Below, piece after piece: positions 7,989 through 19,472 of a stretch of DNA of 31,207 bases; positions within the stretch are counted from its first letter, which is position 1, and every line of letters begins with the position of its first letter. The stretch lies in assembly GCA_032718475.1 (NCBI GenBank), contig JAUCBJ010003238.1:1-31207 (forward strand), read 5' to 3'. The translations under genes and the position numbers were made by a program. A model generated the notes under the pieces. The model made no database searches. It was given only the letters and a program-made list of their open reading frames with translations, and was not told where the DNA came from. Source of the DNA: Nemertoderma westbladi (taxonomy: Eukaryota > Xenacoelomorpha > Nemertodermatida > Nemertodermatidae).

Positions 7989-10900
7989 AACTACATAATA
8001 AAAGGGAGTTACCGGTAAACTAAACAATAAACTACATAATAAAAGGGAGTTACCGGTAAACTAAACAATGAACTACATAATAAAAGGGAGTTACCGGTAA
8101 ACTAAACAACGAACTACATAATAAAAGGGAGTTACCGGTAAACTAAACAATGAACTTAACATAATAAAAGGGAGTTACCGGTAAACTAAACAATGAACTA
8201 CATAATAAAAGGGAGTTACCGGTAAACTAAACAATGAACTACATAATAAAAGGGAGTTACCGGTAAACTAAACAATGAACTACATAATAAAAGGGAGTTA
8301 CCGGTAAACTAAACAATGAACTACATAATAAAAGGGAGTTACCGGTAAACTAAACAATGAACTACATAATAAAAGGGAGTTACCGGTAAACTAAACAATG
8401 AACTACATAATAAAAGGGAGTTACCGGTAAACTAAACAACGAACTACATAATAAAAGGGAGTTACCGGTAAACTAAACAATGAACTACATAATAAAAGGG
8501 AGTTACCGGTAAACTAAACAATGAACTACATAATAAAAGGGAGTTACCGGTAAACTAAACAATGAACTACATAATAAAAGGGAGTTACCGGTAAACTAAA
8601 CAATGAACTACATAATAAAAGGGAGTTACCGGTAAACTAAACAATGAACTTAACATAATAAAAGGGAGTTACCGGTAAACTAAACAATGAATTACATAAT
8701 AGAAGGGAGTTACCGGTAAACTAAACAATGAATTACATAATAGAAGGGAGTTACCGGTAAACTAAACAATGAACTACATAATAAAAGGGAGTTACCGGTA
8801 AACTAAACAATGAACTACATAATAAAAGGGAGTTACCGGTAAAATAAACAATGAACTACATACTAAAAGGGAGTTACCGGTAAACTAAACAATGAACTAC
8901 ATAATAAAAGGGAGTTACCGGTAAACTAAACAATGAACTACATAATAAAAGGGAGTTACCGGTAAACTAAACAGTGAACTACATAATAAAAGGGAGTTAC
9001 CGGTAAACTAAACAATGAACTACATAATAAAAGGGAGTTACCGGTAAACTAAACAATGAACTACATAATAAAAGGGAGTTACCGGTAAACTAAACAATGA
9101 ACTACATAATAAAAGGGAGTTACCGGTAAACTAAACAATGAACTACATAATAAAAGGGAGTTACCGGTAAACTAAACAATGAACTACATAATAAAAGGGA
9201 GTTACCGGTAAACTAAACAATGAATTACATAATAGAAGGGAGTTACCGGTAAACTAAACAATGAACTACATAATAAAAGGGAGTTACCGGTAAACTAAAC
9301 AATGAACTACATAATAAAAGGGAGTTACCGGTAAACTAAACAATGAACTACATAATAAAAGGGAGTTACCGGTAAACTAAACAATGAACTACATAATAAA
9401 AGGGAGTTACCGGTAAACTAAACAATGAATTACATAATAGAAGGGAGTTACCGGTAAACTAAACAATGAACTACATAATAAAAGGGAGTTACCGGTAAAC
9501 TAAACAATGAACTACATAATAAAAGGGAGTTACCGGTAAAATAAACAATGAATTACATAATAAAAGGGAGTTACCGGTAAACTAAACAATGAACTACATA
9601 ATAAAAGGGAGTTACCGGTAAACTAAACAATGAACTACATAATAAAAGGGAGTTACCGGTAAACTAAACAATGAACTACATAATAAAAGGGAGTTACCGG
9701 TAAACTAAACAATGAACTACATAATAAAAGGGAGTTACCGGTAAACTAAACAATGAACTACATAATAAAAGGGAGTTACCGGTAAACTAAACAATGAACT
9801 ACATAATAAAAGGGAGTTACCGGTAAACTAAACAATGAACTACATAATAAAAGGGAGTTACCGGTAAACTAAACAATGAACTACATAATAAAAGGGAGTT
9901 ACCGGTAAACTAAACAATGAACTACATAATAAAAGGGAGTTACCGGTAAACTAAACAATGAACTACATAATAAAAGGGAGTTACCGGTAAACTAAACAAT
10001 GAACTACATAATAAAAGGGAGTTACCGGTAAACTAAACAATGAACTTAACATAATAAAAGGGAGTTACCGGTAAACTAAACAATGAATTACATAATAAAA
10101 GGGAGTTACCGGTAAACTAAACAATGAACTACATAATAAAAGGGAGTTACCGGTAAACTAAACAATGAACTACATATTAAAAGGGAGTTACCGGTAAACT
10201 AAACAATGAACTACATAATAAAAGGGAGTTACCGGTAAACTAAACAATGAACTACATAATAAAAGGGAGTTACCGGTAAACTAAACAATGAACTACATAA
10301 TAAAAGGGAGTTACCGGTAAACTAAACAATGAATTACATAATAGAAGGGAGTTACCGGTAAACTAAACAATGAACTACATAATAAAAGGGAGTTACCGGT
10401 AAACTAAACAATGAACTACATAATAAAAGGGAGTTACCGGTAAACTAAACAATGAACTACATAATAAAAGGGAGTTACCGGTAAACTAAACAATGAACTA
10501 CATAATAAAAGGGAGTTACCGGTAAACTAAACAATGAATTACATAATAGAAGGGAGTTACCGGTAAACTAAACAATGAACTACATAATAAAAGGGAGTTA
10601 CCGGTAAACTAAACAATGAACTACATAATAAAAGGGAGTTACCGGTAAAATAAACAATGAACTACATAATAAAAGGGAGTTACCGGTAAACTAAACAATG
10701 AACTACATAATAAAAGGGAGTTACCGGTAAACTAAACAATGAACTACATAATAAAAGGGAGTTACCGGTAAACTAAACAGTGAACTACATAATAAAAGGG
10801 AGTTACCGGTAAACTAAACAATGAACTACATAATAAAAGGGAGTTACCGGTAAACTAAACAATGAACTACATAATAAAAGGGAGTTACCGGTAAACTAAA

Positions 10901-11533
10901 CAATGAACTACATAATAAAAGGGAGTTACCGGTAAACTAAACAATGAACTACATAATAAAATGGATTTACCGGTAAACTAAACAATGAACTACATAATAA
11001 AAGGGAGTTACCGGTAAACTAAACAATGAACTACATAATAAAAGGGAGTTACCGGTAAACTAAACAATGAACTACATAATAAAAGGGAGTTACCGGTAAA
11101 CTAAACAATGAACTTAACATAATAAAAGGGAGTTACCGGTAAACTAAACAATGAATTACATAATAAAAGGGAGTTACCGGTAAACTAAACAATGAACTAC
11201 ATAATAAAAGGGAGTTACCGGTAAACTAAACAATGAACTACATAATAAAAGGGAGTTACCGGTAAACTAAACAATGAACTACATAATAAAAGGGAGTTAC
11301 CGGTAAACTAAACAACGAACTACATAATAAAAGGGAGTTACCGGTAAACTAAACAATGAACTACATAATAAAAGGGAGTTACCGGTAAACTAAACAATGA
11401 ACTACATAATAAAAGGGAGTTACCGGTAAACTAAACAACGAACTACATAATAAAAGGGAGTTACCGGTAAACTAAACAATGAACTACATAATAAAAGGGA
11501 GTTACCGGTAAACTAAACAATGAACTACATAAT
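7989..11533 (+). repeat. 41-bp satellite array (about 86 copies)
   Basis: Tandem units beginning AACTACATAATAAAAGGGAG repeat every 41 bp for 3.5 kb with few variants. Each unit contains the perfect palindrome TTACCGGTAA. Variant units are informative. A 43-bp form (GAACTTAACATAATA) occurs at 8152, 8646, 10042 and 11110. GAATTACATAATAGAAG units occur at 9222 and 9427 and again at 10331 and 10536, exactly 1109 bp later. A GGTAAAATAAAC variant recurs at 8838, 9535 and 10644. The array therefore grew partly by duplication of blocks of 27 or 44 units. No reading frame stays open across it. Confidence 0.97.
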
Positions 11534-11751
11534 TAGAAATCCAATAGTTGTAATAACAATATAACGACGACCTTTACACTAGCAATCTATTATATAATAT
11601 AACAAACTGAAGATCAATTACAAATAAAAATCTGCTAGTATTGTGAGCTTTCAATGAGGTAGCACTACCTATATATATCAAATAAGGCGCCTTTTCTATT
11701 ATCTAATTCAAATTATAATTAAATATATATAATTAAATGAATTTAGGCTCG
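11534..11751. other. AT-rich spacer
   Basis: Unique AT-rich DNA between the 41-bp satellite and the 63-bp minisatellite. No feature seen. Confidence 0.5.
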
Positions 11752-11759
11752 TTAAGCCA

Positions 11760-12080
11760 AGGAATGGTGGTGAACAGGCACCACCATGGGTGATCTTCCA
11801 CAGTAAACCCTTCCACTCTGTTTCCTAAAGGAATGCCTGTTCGCCACCATGGGTGATCTTCCACAGTAAACCCTTCCAATCTGTTTCCTAAAGGAATGCC
11901 TGTTCACAACCATGGGTGATCTTCCACAGCAAACCCTTCCACTCTGTTTCCTAAAGGAATGCCTGTTCACCACCATGGGTGATATTCCACAGTAAAACCT
12001 TTCAATCTTTTTCCTAAAGGAATGCCTGTTCGCCACCATGGGTGATCTTCAACAGTAAGACCTTCCACTTTGTTTCCCAA
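11760..12080 (-). repeat. 63-bp minisatellite, five units
   Basis: Units containing GGAATGCCTGTTCGCCACCA and GGTGATCTTCCACAGTAAAC repeat every 63 bp (GGAATG at 11830, 11893, 11956, 12019). Because 63 is a multiple of three, the minus strand stays open for 95 codons as a 21-residue repeat (MVVNRHSFRKQxGRVYCGRSP-like). Substitutions between units often change the residue (K/Q, S/I, Y/C), and no other coding sign is present, so a gene is not called. The last unit merges into the 3' end of the adjacent SINE. Confidence 0.85.
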
Positions 12081-12243
12081 GTTGCCTTGGTTCCCATTTA
12101 TCGACCACTGAAGGATGAAATCCGAGGTTGGGCTAGGCTGCAGCATTTAAATCAATGTGGCCAAATAGTGCTGCCCCATCTAGGGATCGAACCAGGGCTC
12201 CCTAATTGGAAGCCCAGTAATGTCACCACTATAATTTGTGAAA
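12060..12243 (-). mobile_element. tRNA-derived SINE
   Basis: Read on the minus strand. It begins with a tRNA-like head containing a degenerate box A ending TAGTGG (12226-12236) and a perfect box B GGTTCGATCCC (12183-12193), 43 nt apart. GGGCTTCC / GGGAGCCC forms an 8-bp stem in the anticodon region. A body follows, with GCTGCAGCCTAGCCC and then GGTCGATAAATGGGAACCAA, before the minisatellite, which may be the expanded tail. The plus-strand ORF 12042-12311 is its antisense translation. Confidence 0.65.
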
Positions 12244-12311
12244 TCACAACCCAACTAAATAATATGCCGATACCGTACTGTATATCTCCGCAGGATGTTA
12301 TTATAAGATAG

Positions 12312-13136
12312 ATAATAATAATGTAGTATTCAAATATTTACAATTACAGGGAACTCATTCGGAAGTGGTTCCGCAAGTCACGATGAAAGTTTCAGGGTTT
12401 TCACACTACAGTTGTACCGGTCCCGTAATAAAAACTGTCTGATGAGGTTCATAGAGTTCACCCACGCGAAGTCTCTACAACACGTTTTATTATAATACAG
12501 TATAACCAAGAACTATTGAAGCTTCAGATTATAACAAACGTCACCAAACACTGCGTCGCAGTGACTTCGACTTGAGGTTTTGGCAAGAGATTTGAGAAAC
12601 TGTTTATAGAAACTTCTAAAAGTGTTATCCTCACGTTAGTACGTGAAATGTTCAATACGTTATTTCCCATACATGTGTGAATGTAAGTGGGTAAATTACA
12701 CTAATCGCCACTTAAAACTAAAAAACCCTTAGCTGACTGTAACTGAAACTACCCAAGGAGACGTTCGCACATAAAGATTCAACATTGATTAAACTTTCAA
12801 ATTTCAAAATGTACTAGTCCTCCTAGATTGTTTCTTATTTGAAAGTTGAAAGCCGCATTGACTTCCAATCAGAAATAACAACTATAATAAACTGGCGAAA
12901 AATTTCTGGAAAATTCCTTTTCAGAAAGGAAGAAGCTGGCTGTTTCATTCAATTACGGGCAATTTCTTGCTTAATTTAGCAAAACGAAACAAAAAATAGC
13001 TTTTTATAATCCTTACTGACTTCATGCAGGCGTCAACTTTTCATGAAATTATTGGCTATTGGTTGTGGTACAATTTTACTTTCAGCGATTATAGCAATGT
13101 ACAGTACATGTCATCTGAGGTAGTTTGAATTGAGAT
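12312..13136. other. Non-coding DNA
   Basis: No supportable gene. A small palindrome (CACTGC-GTC-GCAGTG, near 12550) and a CTGATGA core without the rest of a hammerhead (12439) are the only items noted. Confidence 0.5.
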
Positions 13137-13608
13137 AATATGCGCATAAGAGAAGGTACCCCTTCTAGCCGCAGTTTGTTTGTAATTTATACACATTACC
13201 TTATTTTATTAGATCTCTTCATCCACTTTACACCTGAGGGCTTCATAAACATGATCCACATATTGATCCACGCTGATGATACTATTATATTAGCCCATAA
13301 ACGAGAACATAAAAACTCTCGCACTAGAGTACTACTGCAAGAAAATGTTCCTGACTTTGAATCCTGCCAAATGTTCATTCCTGGCTATAAACATCAAGAA
13401 TGAAGATAATGTTCCTAATAACCTTACGCTGCGGAGAAATACATTATTCATCCTGTCAATAAGTTTATCTTGGATCTACAATCTGTTCATCAGGAAAATT
13501 AGCAGATATGTTTCAACAAGATCTCAAGAAGGCAAATAAATAAGTTTTATGCGTTCCTTCGTTGAAGCTCTTGTTGATATCAAAAATACGATACTGAGAA
13601 AAGGGTAA
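13137..13608 (+). pseudogene. LINE reverse transcriptase fragment, frameshifted
   Basis: The first frame (13140-13403) reads IREGTPSSRSLFVIY, a decayed form of the RT block GxPLSPLLF, then IHADDTIILA, the RT catalytic box (usual YADD, here HADD). A second frame, offset by one and starting at about 13345, continues with LTLNPAKCSFLAINI, matching the LNxxKCxxM/I segment that follows the catalytic box in non-LTR retrotransposons. The shift lies around 13345-13400. Downstream codons include stops. Both the 5' end and the 3' half are missing. It is a dead LINE fragment; the clade cannot be set. Confidence 0.75.
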
Positions 13609-13828
13609 GATCTCAAATCTAAATATATGTCATACTGTACTTCTTAGAGATAAATACATATCTAATTAGACCAGTGGCTTACGACGGCATGTACTATCAG
13701 GGCGATTTACACGCATTTGATAGGATTAGAACCAGCTCACACCCATTGGCTATTGAATAAGGGTGATACGCCAAATATAAGACGACCGCAATTTTCACAC
13801 AGACCTTAGGTTGAAATGTTAGAGTTTG
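13609..13828. other. Spacer before the 34-bp satellite
   Basis: Unique DNA between the LINE relic and the satellite. No feature seen. Confidence 0.4.
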
Positions 13829-16800
13829 CCTGAGTTGTTTGTATTGTTTGTTTCGTCTATTTCCTGAGTTGTTTGTATTGTTTGTTTCGTCTATTTCCTG
13901 AGTTGTTTGTATTGTTTGTTTCGTCTATTTCCTGAGTTGTTTGTATTGTTTGTTTCGTTTATTTCCTGAGTTGTTTGTATTGTTTGTTTCGTCTATTTCC
14001 TGAGTTGTTTGTATTGTTTGTTTCGTCTATTTCCTGAGTTGTTTGTATTGTTTGTTTCGTCTATTTCCTGAGTTGTTTGTATTGTTTGTTTCGCCTATTT
14101 CCTGAGTTGTTTGTATTGTTTGTTTCGTCTATTTCCTGAGTTGTTTATATTGTTTGTTTCGTCTATTTCCTGAATTGTTTGTATTGTTTGTTTCGTTTAT
14201 TTCCTGAGTTGTTTGTATTGTTTGTTTCGTCTATTTCCTGAGTTGTTTGTATTGTTTGTTTCGTCTATTTCCTGAGTTGTTTGTATTGTTTGTTTCGTCT
14301 ATTTCCTGAGTTGTTTGTATTGTTTGTTTCGTCTATTTCCTGAGTTGTTTGTATTGTTTGTTTCGTCTATTTCCTGAATTGTTTGTATTGTTTGTTTCGT
14401 CTATTTCCTGAGTTGTTTGTATTGTTTGTTTCGTCTATTTCCTGAGTTGTTTGTATTGTTTGTTTCGTCTATTTCCTGAGTTGTTTGTATTGTTTGTTTC
14501 GTCTATTTCCTGAGTTGTTTGTATTGTTTGTTTCGTCTATTTCCTGAGTTGTTTATATTGTTTGTTTCGTCTATTTCCTGAATTGTTTGTATTGTTTGTT
14601 TCGTCTATTTCCTGAGTTGTTTATATTGTTTGTTTCGTTTATTGCCTGAGTTGTTTATATTGTTTGTTTCGTTTATTGCCTGAGTTGTTTATATTGTTTG
14701 TTTTGTCTATTTCCTGAGTTGTTTGTATTGTTTGTATTGTTTGTTTCGTCTATATCCTGAGTTGTTTATATTGTTTGTTTCGTCTATTTCCTGAGTTGTT
14801 TGTATTGTTTGTTTCGTCTATTTCCTGAGTTGTTTGTATTGTTTGTTTCGTCTATTTCCTGAGTTGTTTGTATTGTTTGTTTCGTCTATTTCCTGAGTTG
14901 TTTGTATTGTTTGTTTCGTCTATTTCCTGAGTTGTTTGTATTGTTTGTTTCGTCTATTTCCTGAGTTGTTTGTATTGTTTGTTTCGTTTATTTCCTGAGT
15001 TGTTTGTATTGTTTGTTTCGTCTATTTCCTGAGTTGTTTGTATTGTTTGTTTCGTCTATTTCCTGAGTTGTTTGTATTGTTTGTTTCGTCTATTTCCTGA
15101 GTTGTTTGTATTGTTTGTTTCGTCTATTTCCTGAGTTGTTTGTATTGTTTGTTTCGTCTATTTCCTGAGTTGTTTGTATTGTTTGTTTCGTCTATTTCCT
15201 GAGTTGTTTGTATTGTTTGTTTCGTCTATTTCCTGAGTTGTTTGTATTGTTTGTTTCGTCTATTTCCTGACTTGTTTGTATTGTTTGTTTCGTCTATTTC
15301 CTGAGTTGTTTGTATTGTTTGTTTCGTCTATTTCCTGAGTTGTTTGTATTGTTTGTTTCGTCTATTTCCTGAGTTGTTTGTATTGTTTGTTTCGTCTATT
15401 TCCTGAATTGTTTGTATTGTTTGTTTCGTCTATTTCCTGAGTTGTTTGTATTGTTTGTTTCGTCTATTTCCTGAGTTGTTTGTATTGTTTGTTTCGTCTA
15501 TTTCCTGAGTTGTTTGTATTGTTTGTTTCGTCTATTTCCTGAATTGTTTGTATTGTTTGTTTCGTCTATTTCCTGAGTTGTTTGTATTGTTTGTTTCGTC
15601 TATTTCCTGAGTTGTTTGTATTGTTTGTTTCGTCTATTTCCTGAGTTGTTTGTATTGTTTGTTTCGTCTATTTCCTGAGTTGTTTGTATTGTTTGTTTCG
15701 TCTATTTCCTGAGTTGTTTGTATTGTTTGTTTCGTCTATTTCCTGAGTTGTTTGTATTGTTTGTTTCGTCTATTTCCTGAGTTGTTTGTATTGTTTGTTT
15801 CGTCTATTTGCTGAGTTGTTTGTATTGTTTGTTTCGTCTATTTCCTGAGTTGTTTGTATTGTTTGTTTCGTCTATTTCCTGAGTTGTTTGTATTGTTTGT
15901 TTCGTCTATTTCCTGAGTTGTTTGTATTGTTTGTTTCGTCTATTTCCTGAGTTGTTTGTATTGTTTGTTTCGTCTATTTCCTGAGTTGTTTGTATTGTTT
16001 GTTTCGTCTATTTCCTGAGTTGTTTATATTGTTTGTTTCGTCTATTTCCTGAGTTGTTTGTATTGTTTGTTTCGTCTATTTCCTGAGTTGTTTGTATTGT
16101 TTGTTTCGTCTATTTCCTGAGTTGTTTGTATTGTTTGTTTCGTCTATTTCCTGAGTTGTTTGTATTGTTTGTTTCGTCTATTTCCTGAGTTGTTTGTATT
16201 GTTTGTTTCGTCTATTTCCTGAGTTGTTTGTATTGTTTGTTTCGTCTATTTCCTGAGTTGTTTGTATTGTTTGTTTTGTCTATTTCCTGAGTTGTTTATA
16301 TTGTTTGTTTCGTCTATTTCCTGAGTTGTTTGTATTGTTTGTTTCGTCTATTTCCTGAGTTGTTTGTATTGTTTGTTTCGTCTATTTCCTGAGTTGTTTG
16401 TATTGTTTGTTTCGTCTATTTCCTGAGTTGTTTGTATTGTTTGTTTCGTCTATTTCCTGAGTTGTTTGTATTGTTTGTTTCGTCTATTTCCTGAGTTGTT
16501 TGTATTGTTTGTTTCGTCTATTTCCTGAGTTGTTTGTATTGTTTGTTTCGTCTATTTCCTGAGTTGTTTGTATTGTTTGTTTCGTCTATTTCCTGAGTTG
16601 TTTATATTGTTTGTTTCGTCTATTTCCTGAGTTGTTTGTATTGTTTGTTTCGTCTATTTCCTGAGTTGTTTGTATTGTTTGTTTCGTCTATTTCCTGAGT
16701 TGTTTGTATTGTTTGTTTCGTCTATTTCCTGAGTTGTTTGTATTGTTTGTTTCGTCTATTTCCTGAGTTGTTTATATTGTTTGTTTCGTTTATTTCCTGA

Positions 16801-17600
16801 GTTGTTTGTATTGTTTGTTTCGTCTATTTCCTGACTTGTTTGTATTGTTTGTTTCGTCTATTTCCTGAGTTGTTTGTATTGTTTGTTTCGTCTATTTCCT
16901 GAGTTGTTTGTATTGTTTGTTTCGTCTATTTCCTGAGTTGTTTGTATTGTTTGTTTCGTCTATTTCCTGAGTTGTTTGTATTGTTTGTTTCGTCTATTTC
17001 CTGAGTTGTTTGTATTGTTTGTTTCGTCTATTTCCTGAGTTGTTTGTATTGTTTGTTTCGTCTATTTCCTGAGTTGTTTGTATTGTTTGTTTCGTCTATT
17101 TCCTGAGTTGTTTGTATTGTTTGTTTCGTCTATTTCCTGACTTGTTTGTATTGTTTGTTTCGTCTATTTCCTGAATTGTTTGTATTGTTTGTTTCGTCTA
17201 TTTCCTGAGTTGTTTGTATTGTTTGTTTCGTCTATTTCCTGAGTTGTTTGTATTGTTTGTTTCGTCTATTTCCTGAGTTGTTTGTATTGTTTGTTTCGTC
17301 TATTTCCTGAATTGTTTGTATTGTTTGTTTCGTCTATTTCCTGAGTTGTTTGTATTGTTTGTTTCGTCTATTTCCTGAGTTGTTTGTATTGTTTGTTTTG
17401 TCTTTTTCCTGAGTTGTTTATATTGTTTGTTTCGTTTATTGCCTGAGTTGTTTGTATTGTTTGTTTCGTCTATTTGCTGAGTTGTTTATATTGTTTGTTT
17501 CGTTTATTGCCTGAGTTGTTTATATTGTTTGTTTCGTCTATTTCCTGAGTTGTTTATATTGTTTGTTTCGTCTATTGCCTGAGTTGTTAGTATTGTATTT
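13829..17600 (+). repeat. 34-bp satellite array (about 110 copies)
   Basis: Units CTGAGTTGTTTGTATTGTTT... repeat every 34 bp (for example 13864 and 13898) for 3.8 kb. The plus strand is very T+G rich. Each unit has internal near-repeats of GTTTGTATT / GTTTGTTTC. Variants (TTTATATTG, CTGAATTG, CTGACTTG, TTTATTGCCTGAG) are scattered. The TTTATTGCC form clusters at 14630-14690 and at the right edge 17430-17580. One unit near 14720 has a 10-bp internal duplication. All frames are closed on both strands. Confidence 0.97.
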
Positions 17601-18205
17601 TTTGTAAAGTTAAACTATTAATGTCAGCCGTGTTTAATATTGCATTAATGTATATTATTTACCACCTAGACTTGTTATTTGTTTGTCTAGTCATCAATGT
17701 ATAATTTGTTCCCTGAGATGTCTGTTTATTTAGCCCATTAATGTTTATCTCATTAAATACCCATTAGTGGTCTGTTTATATGTTTATTACATGTTAGCAT
17801 TGTTTGATTGTTCAATGTCAGTATTATAGTTTTTAGTCCACGTGATTGGCTAATACATGTCTTTGCCATTTTCCCGTTCTCCTGAGCCACTTATTTGTTC
17901 GCATTATTACCATTACTACCTACACATAATGTTCTCTAATTTCTTATTCGTAACTGTTACTTTTTTTAGGATTAATGTGACGTTATCTATATAACGTCAC
18001 ATTAATCCTAAAATAAGTATAACTGTACTTAGTTATTACATGTTATGTGCAAGTAATGCGGCAGTACTCTCACTTTGCTACACGCTTTAGACTGTCCTAC
18101 TGTAGTATAAAACACCATGGTCTGAGTTTTCACGACATCTTCGACTGATTGATCCATCATAATTTTAACCTCCGTGCAATTTTAAACTAGTCCCAAAGAA
18201 ATGTA
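17601..18205. other. AT-rich non-coding DNA with one strong hairpin
   Basis: Nothing coding. The only structure is the inverted repeat at 17964-18013, listed separately. Confidence 0.5.
17964..18013. repeat. Perfect 23-bp inverted repeat with 4-nt loop
   Basis: TTTTAGGATTAATGTGACG continuing to TTAT (17964-17986), loop CTAT, then the exact reverse complement (17991-18013). Pairing continues beyond one mismatch with ACTT / AAGT, giving a stem of nearly 30 bp. It could be a tiny palindromic MITE, a cruciform site or a small hairpin RNA. Confidence 0.9.
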
Positions 18206-18218
18206 TCTTAATTTATTA

Positions 18219-18258
<40 letters not shown>

Positions 18259-18993
18259 GCGCCCCCACGCGGGGCAAATGGAGACCTTTATTTCGATTCA
18301 TTCAAATATTTACATAAGATACTCAATAAAATAAAACAATTTATATTATACATTCATATAAAAATCTGTTAACATTTTGCGTAACCTTAGGCCTTTATCT
18401 TTATTGTAGACTATTATTGTGCCGCTAGAGATGAAAGTTCAGGTGAGCTCGAGCATTCTAGAACATGGTAAAGGTCCTCGGCGCTGTTACCGCAATATTT
18501 GCACGTGCAAGTTTGCATTCTTTCAGGAAACGGGGTTGTTGTGGAGCAAATTATATGGTGGAAACCATGCGCGGTTGTTCTTGTTATTATGTGGCGATTC
18601 CTTTGATTAGTGGATCTCCAGACGTTAGACTTGAAGGCTGGCCCCAATATATACCCTTGACCTGAGAAGTTATTATCCCTTTCCGTTCGAAAATTGCGGT
18701 AGAGTTCTAATGCAGCTGGGTTGATAATATTGGGATACTGCTCACATATATCTTCGGTGAGGGTTTTGCAGTTGGTAAGGTTGTGAGCCAGGGTAGACGA
18801 TGCGTTTGTCGGAAGTGATAATAGGCGTTTTAGAAAGGTAGATTTAATTTTATCCAGTTCTTTAAGATTTGAGACTGTCAAATGTGGAGCTATTTCCGGG
18901 AAAGCGTAAGTTACGGCGGGGTATATTTTCATTTTGAAGATTTTTACACCAGTTTTGATAGGTAAAATCAAAACAATCTCTTAATTTATTACT
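18206..18993 (-). mobile_element. 5'-truncated LINE with 15-bp target-site duplication
   Basis: TCTTAATTTATTACT stands at 18206-18220 and again, identical, at 18979-18993. Between them lies a LINE 3' end read on the minus strand: RT C-terminus (18971-18414), a 3'UTR with AATAAA at 18293-18288, a GC-rich hairpin GCCCC-GCGTG-GGGGC (18275-18261), and then a run of 34 T residues (plus-strand A at 18223-18256). The perfect TSD makes this a fairly recent target-primed insertion, cut short at its 5' end. A T tail in the sense strand is opposite to the usual poly(A). Confidence 0.85.
18414..18978 (-). pseudogene. C-terminal fragment of LINE ORF2 (reverse transcriptase)
   Basis: The open frame starts at the truncation with no true start codon (a TTG at 18971 is merely the first usable codon). 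It encodes about 185 residues to a natural stop. The first 50 residues (KIFKMKIYPAVTYAFPEI, then LKELDKIKSTFLKRLL) match the region after the RT domain in many LINEs. Near the end, CKYCGNSAEDLYHVLEC gives a C-x2-C-x8-H-x3-C zinc knuckle typical of LINE ORF2 C-termini. There are no internal stops, consistent with recent insertion. It lacks the endonuclease and RT core, so it is dead. It could be the same family as the relic at 13137, but they do not overlap enough to tell. Confidence 0.8.
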
Positions 18994-19002
18994 AATAATA
19001 CA

Positions 19003-19467
19003 TTTTATTCCAAAATTGTAACATTACTCAACTCCGTTAGTATTAACAGCGAGTTGTTATTTAACACTTTACAACTTTTGAGGACATTACAGCATTGTAT
19101 TGGCCTGCACATTTAGTATTGTATTTGGTGTTAGTAGTTAAGTAATGTCCCGTTAGCGGACATTACTTAACGCCGTCATTGGTTACCACTTAAACAATAG
19201 GTGGTATTTGCCTGACAGCCAGATAGGCCTACTGCATTACCGGCATTACCGGTCGGCGGGGTTTAGCTATTAATAACCAGTAGCTACTGTATAAACAATT
19301 AACATGGCTCCAAACGCCACCATAATAAATATAAGCTAACTTATTTATAACATAATTTATGTCATTTTTACATTTATTTATACAGCAACTAATTTAATTT
19401 GTGCAGTTTCTATCACTTATAATGTATATGTACAATCATTTCGTAATGTTAAAATTTTGGAATAAAA
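19003..19467. mobile_element. MITE-like element with 25-bp TIRs
   Basis: TTTTATTCCAAAATTGTAAC (19003) matches the reverse complement of the end, GTAATGTTAAAATTTTGGAA through 19467, with one or two mismatches over 25 bp. TACAT borders both sides (18999-19003 and 19469-19473) and may be the duplication. No ORF inside. A nested perfect 14-bp hairpin lies at 19137-19171. The element begins a few bases after the LINE's right TSD. Confidence 0.6.
19137..19171. repeat. 14-bp perfect hairpin
   Basis: GTTAAGTAATGTCC, loop CGTTAGC, then GGACATTACTTAAC. A third partial copy (GGACATTAC) occurs at 19083, so the motif is repeated inside the MITE-like element. Confidence 0.85.
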
Positions 19468-19472
19468 CTACA

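Noticed and set aside
7989-11533. Possible CRISPR array
   Set aside because: Units are contiguous with no unique spacers; eukaryotic satellite.
11752-12039. 95-codon minus-strand repeat ORF as a gene
   Set aside because: Open only because the repeat length is a multiple of three; the changes between units are largely replacements and no promoter or domain is visible. Kept as a repeat.
12042-12311. 89-codon plus-strand ORF
   Set aside because: Overlaps the SINE; the HLGIEPGL stretch is antisense box B.
12400-12480. CTGATGA followed by GCGAAG, suggestive of a hammerhead ribozyme
   Set aside because: The GAAA core is GAAG, stem II is weak, and no complementary strands for stems I and III were found.
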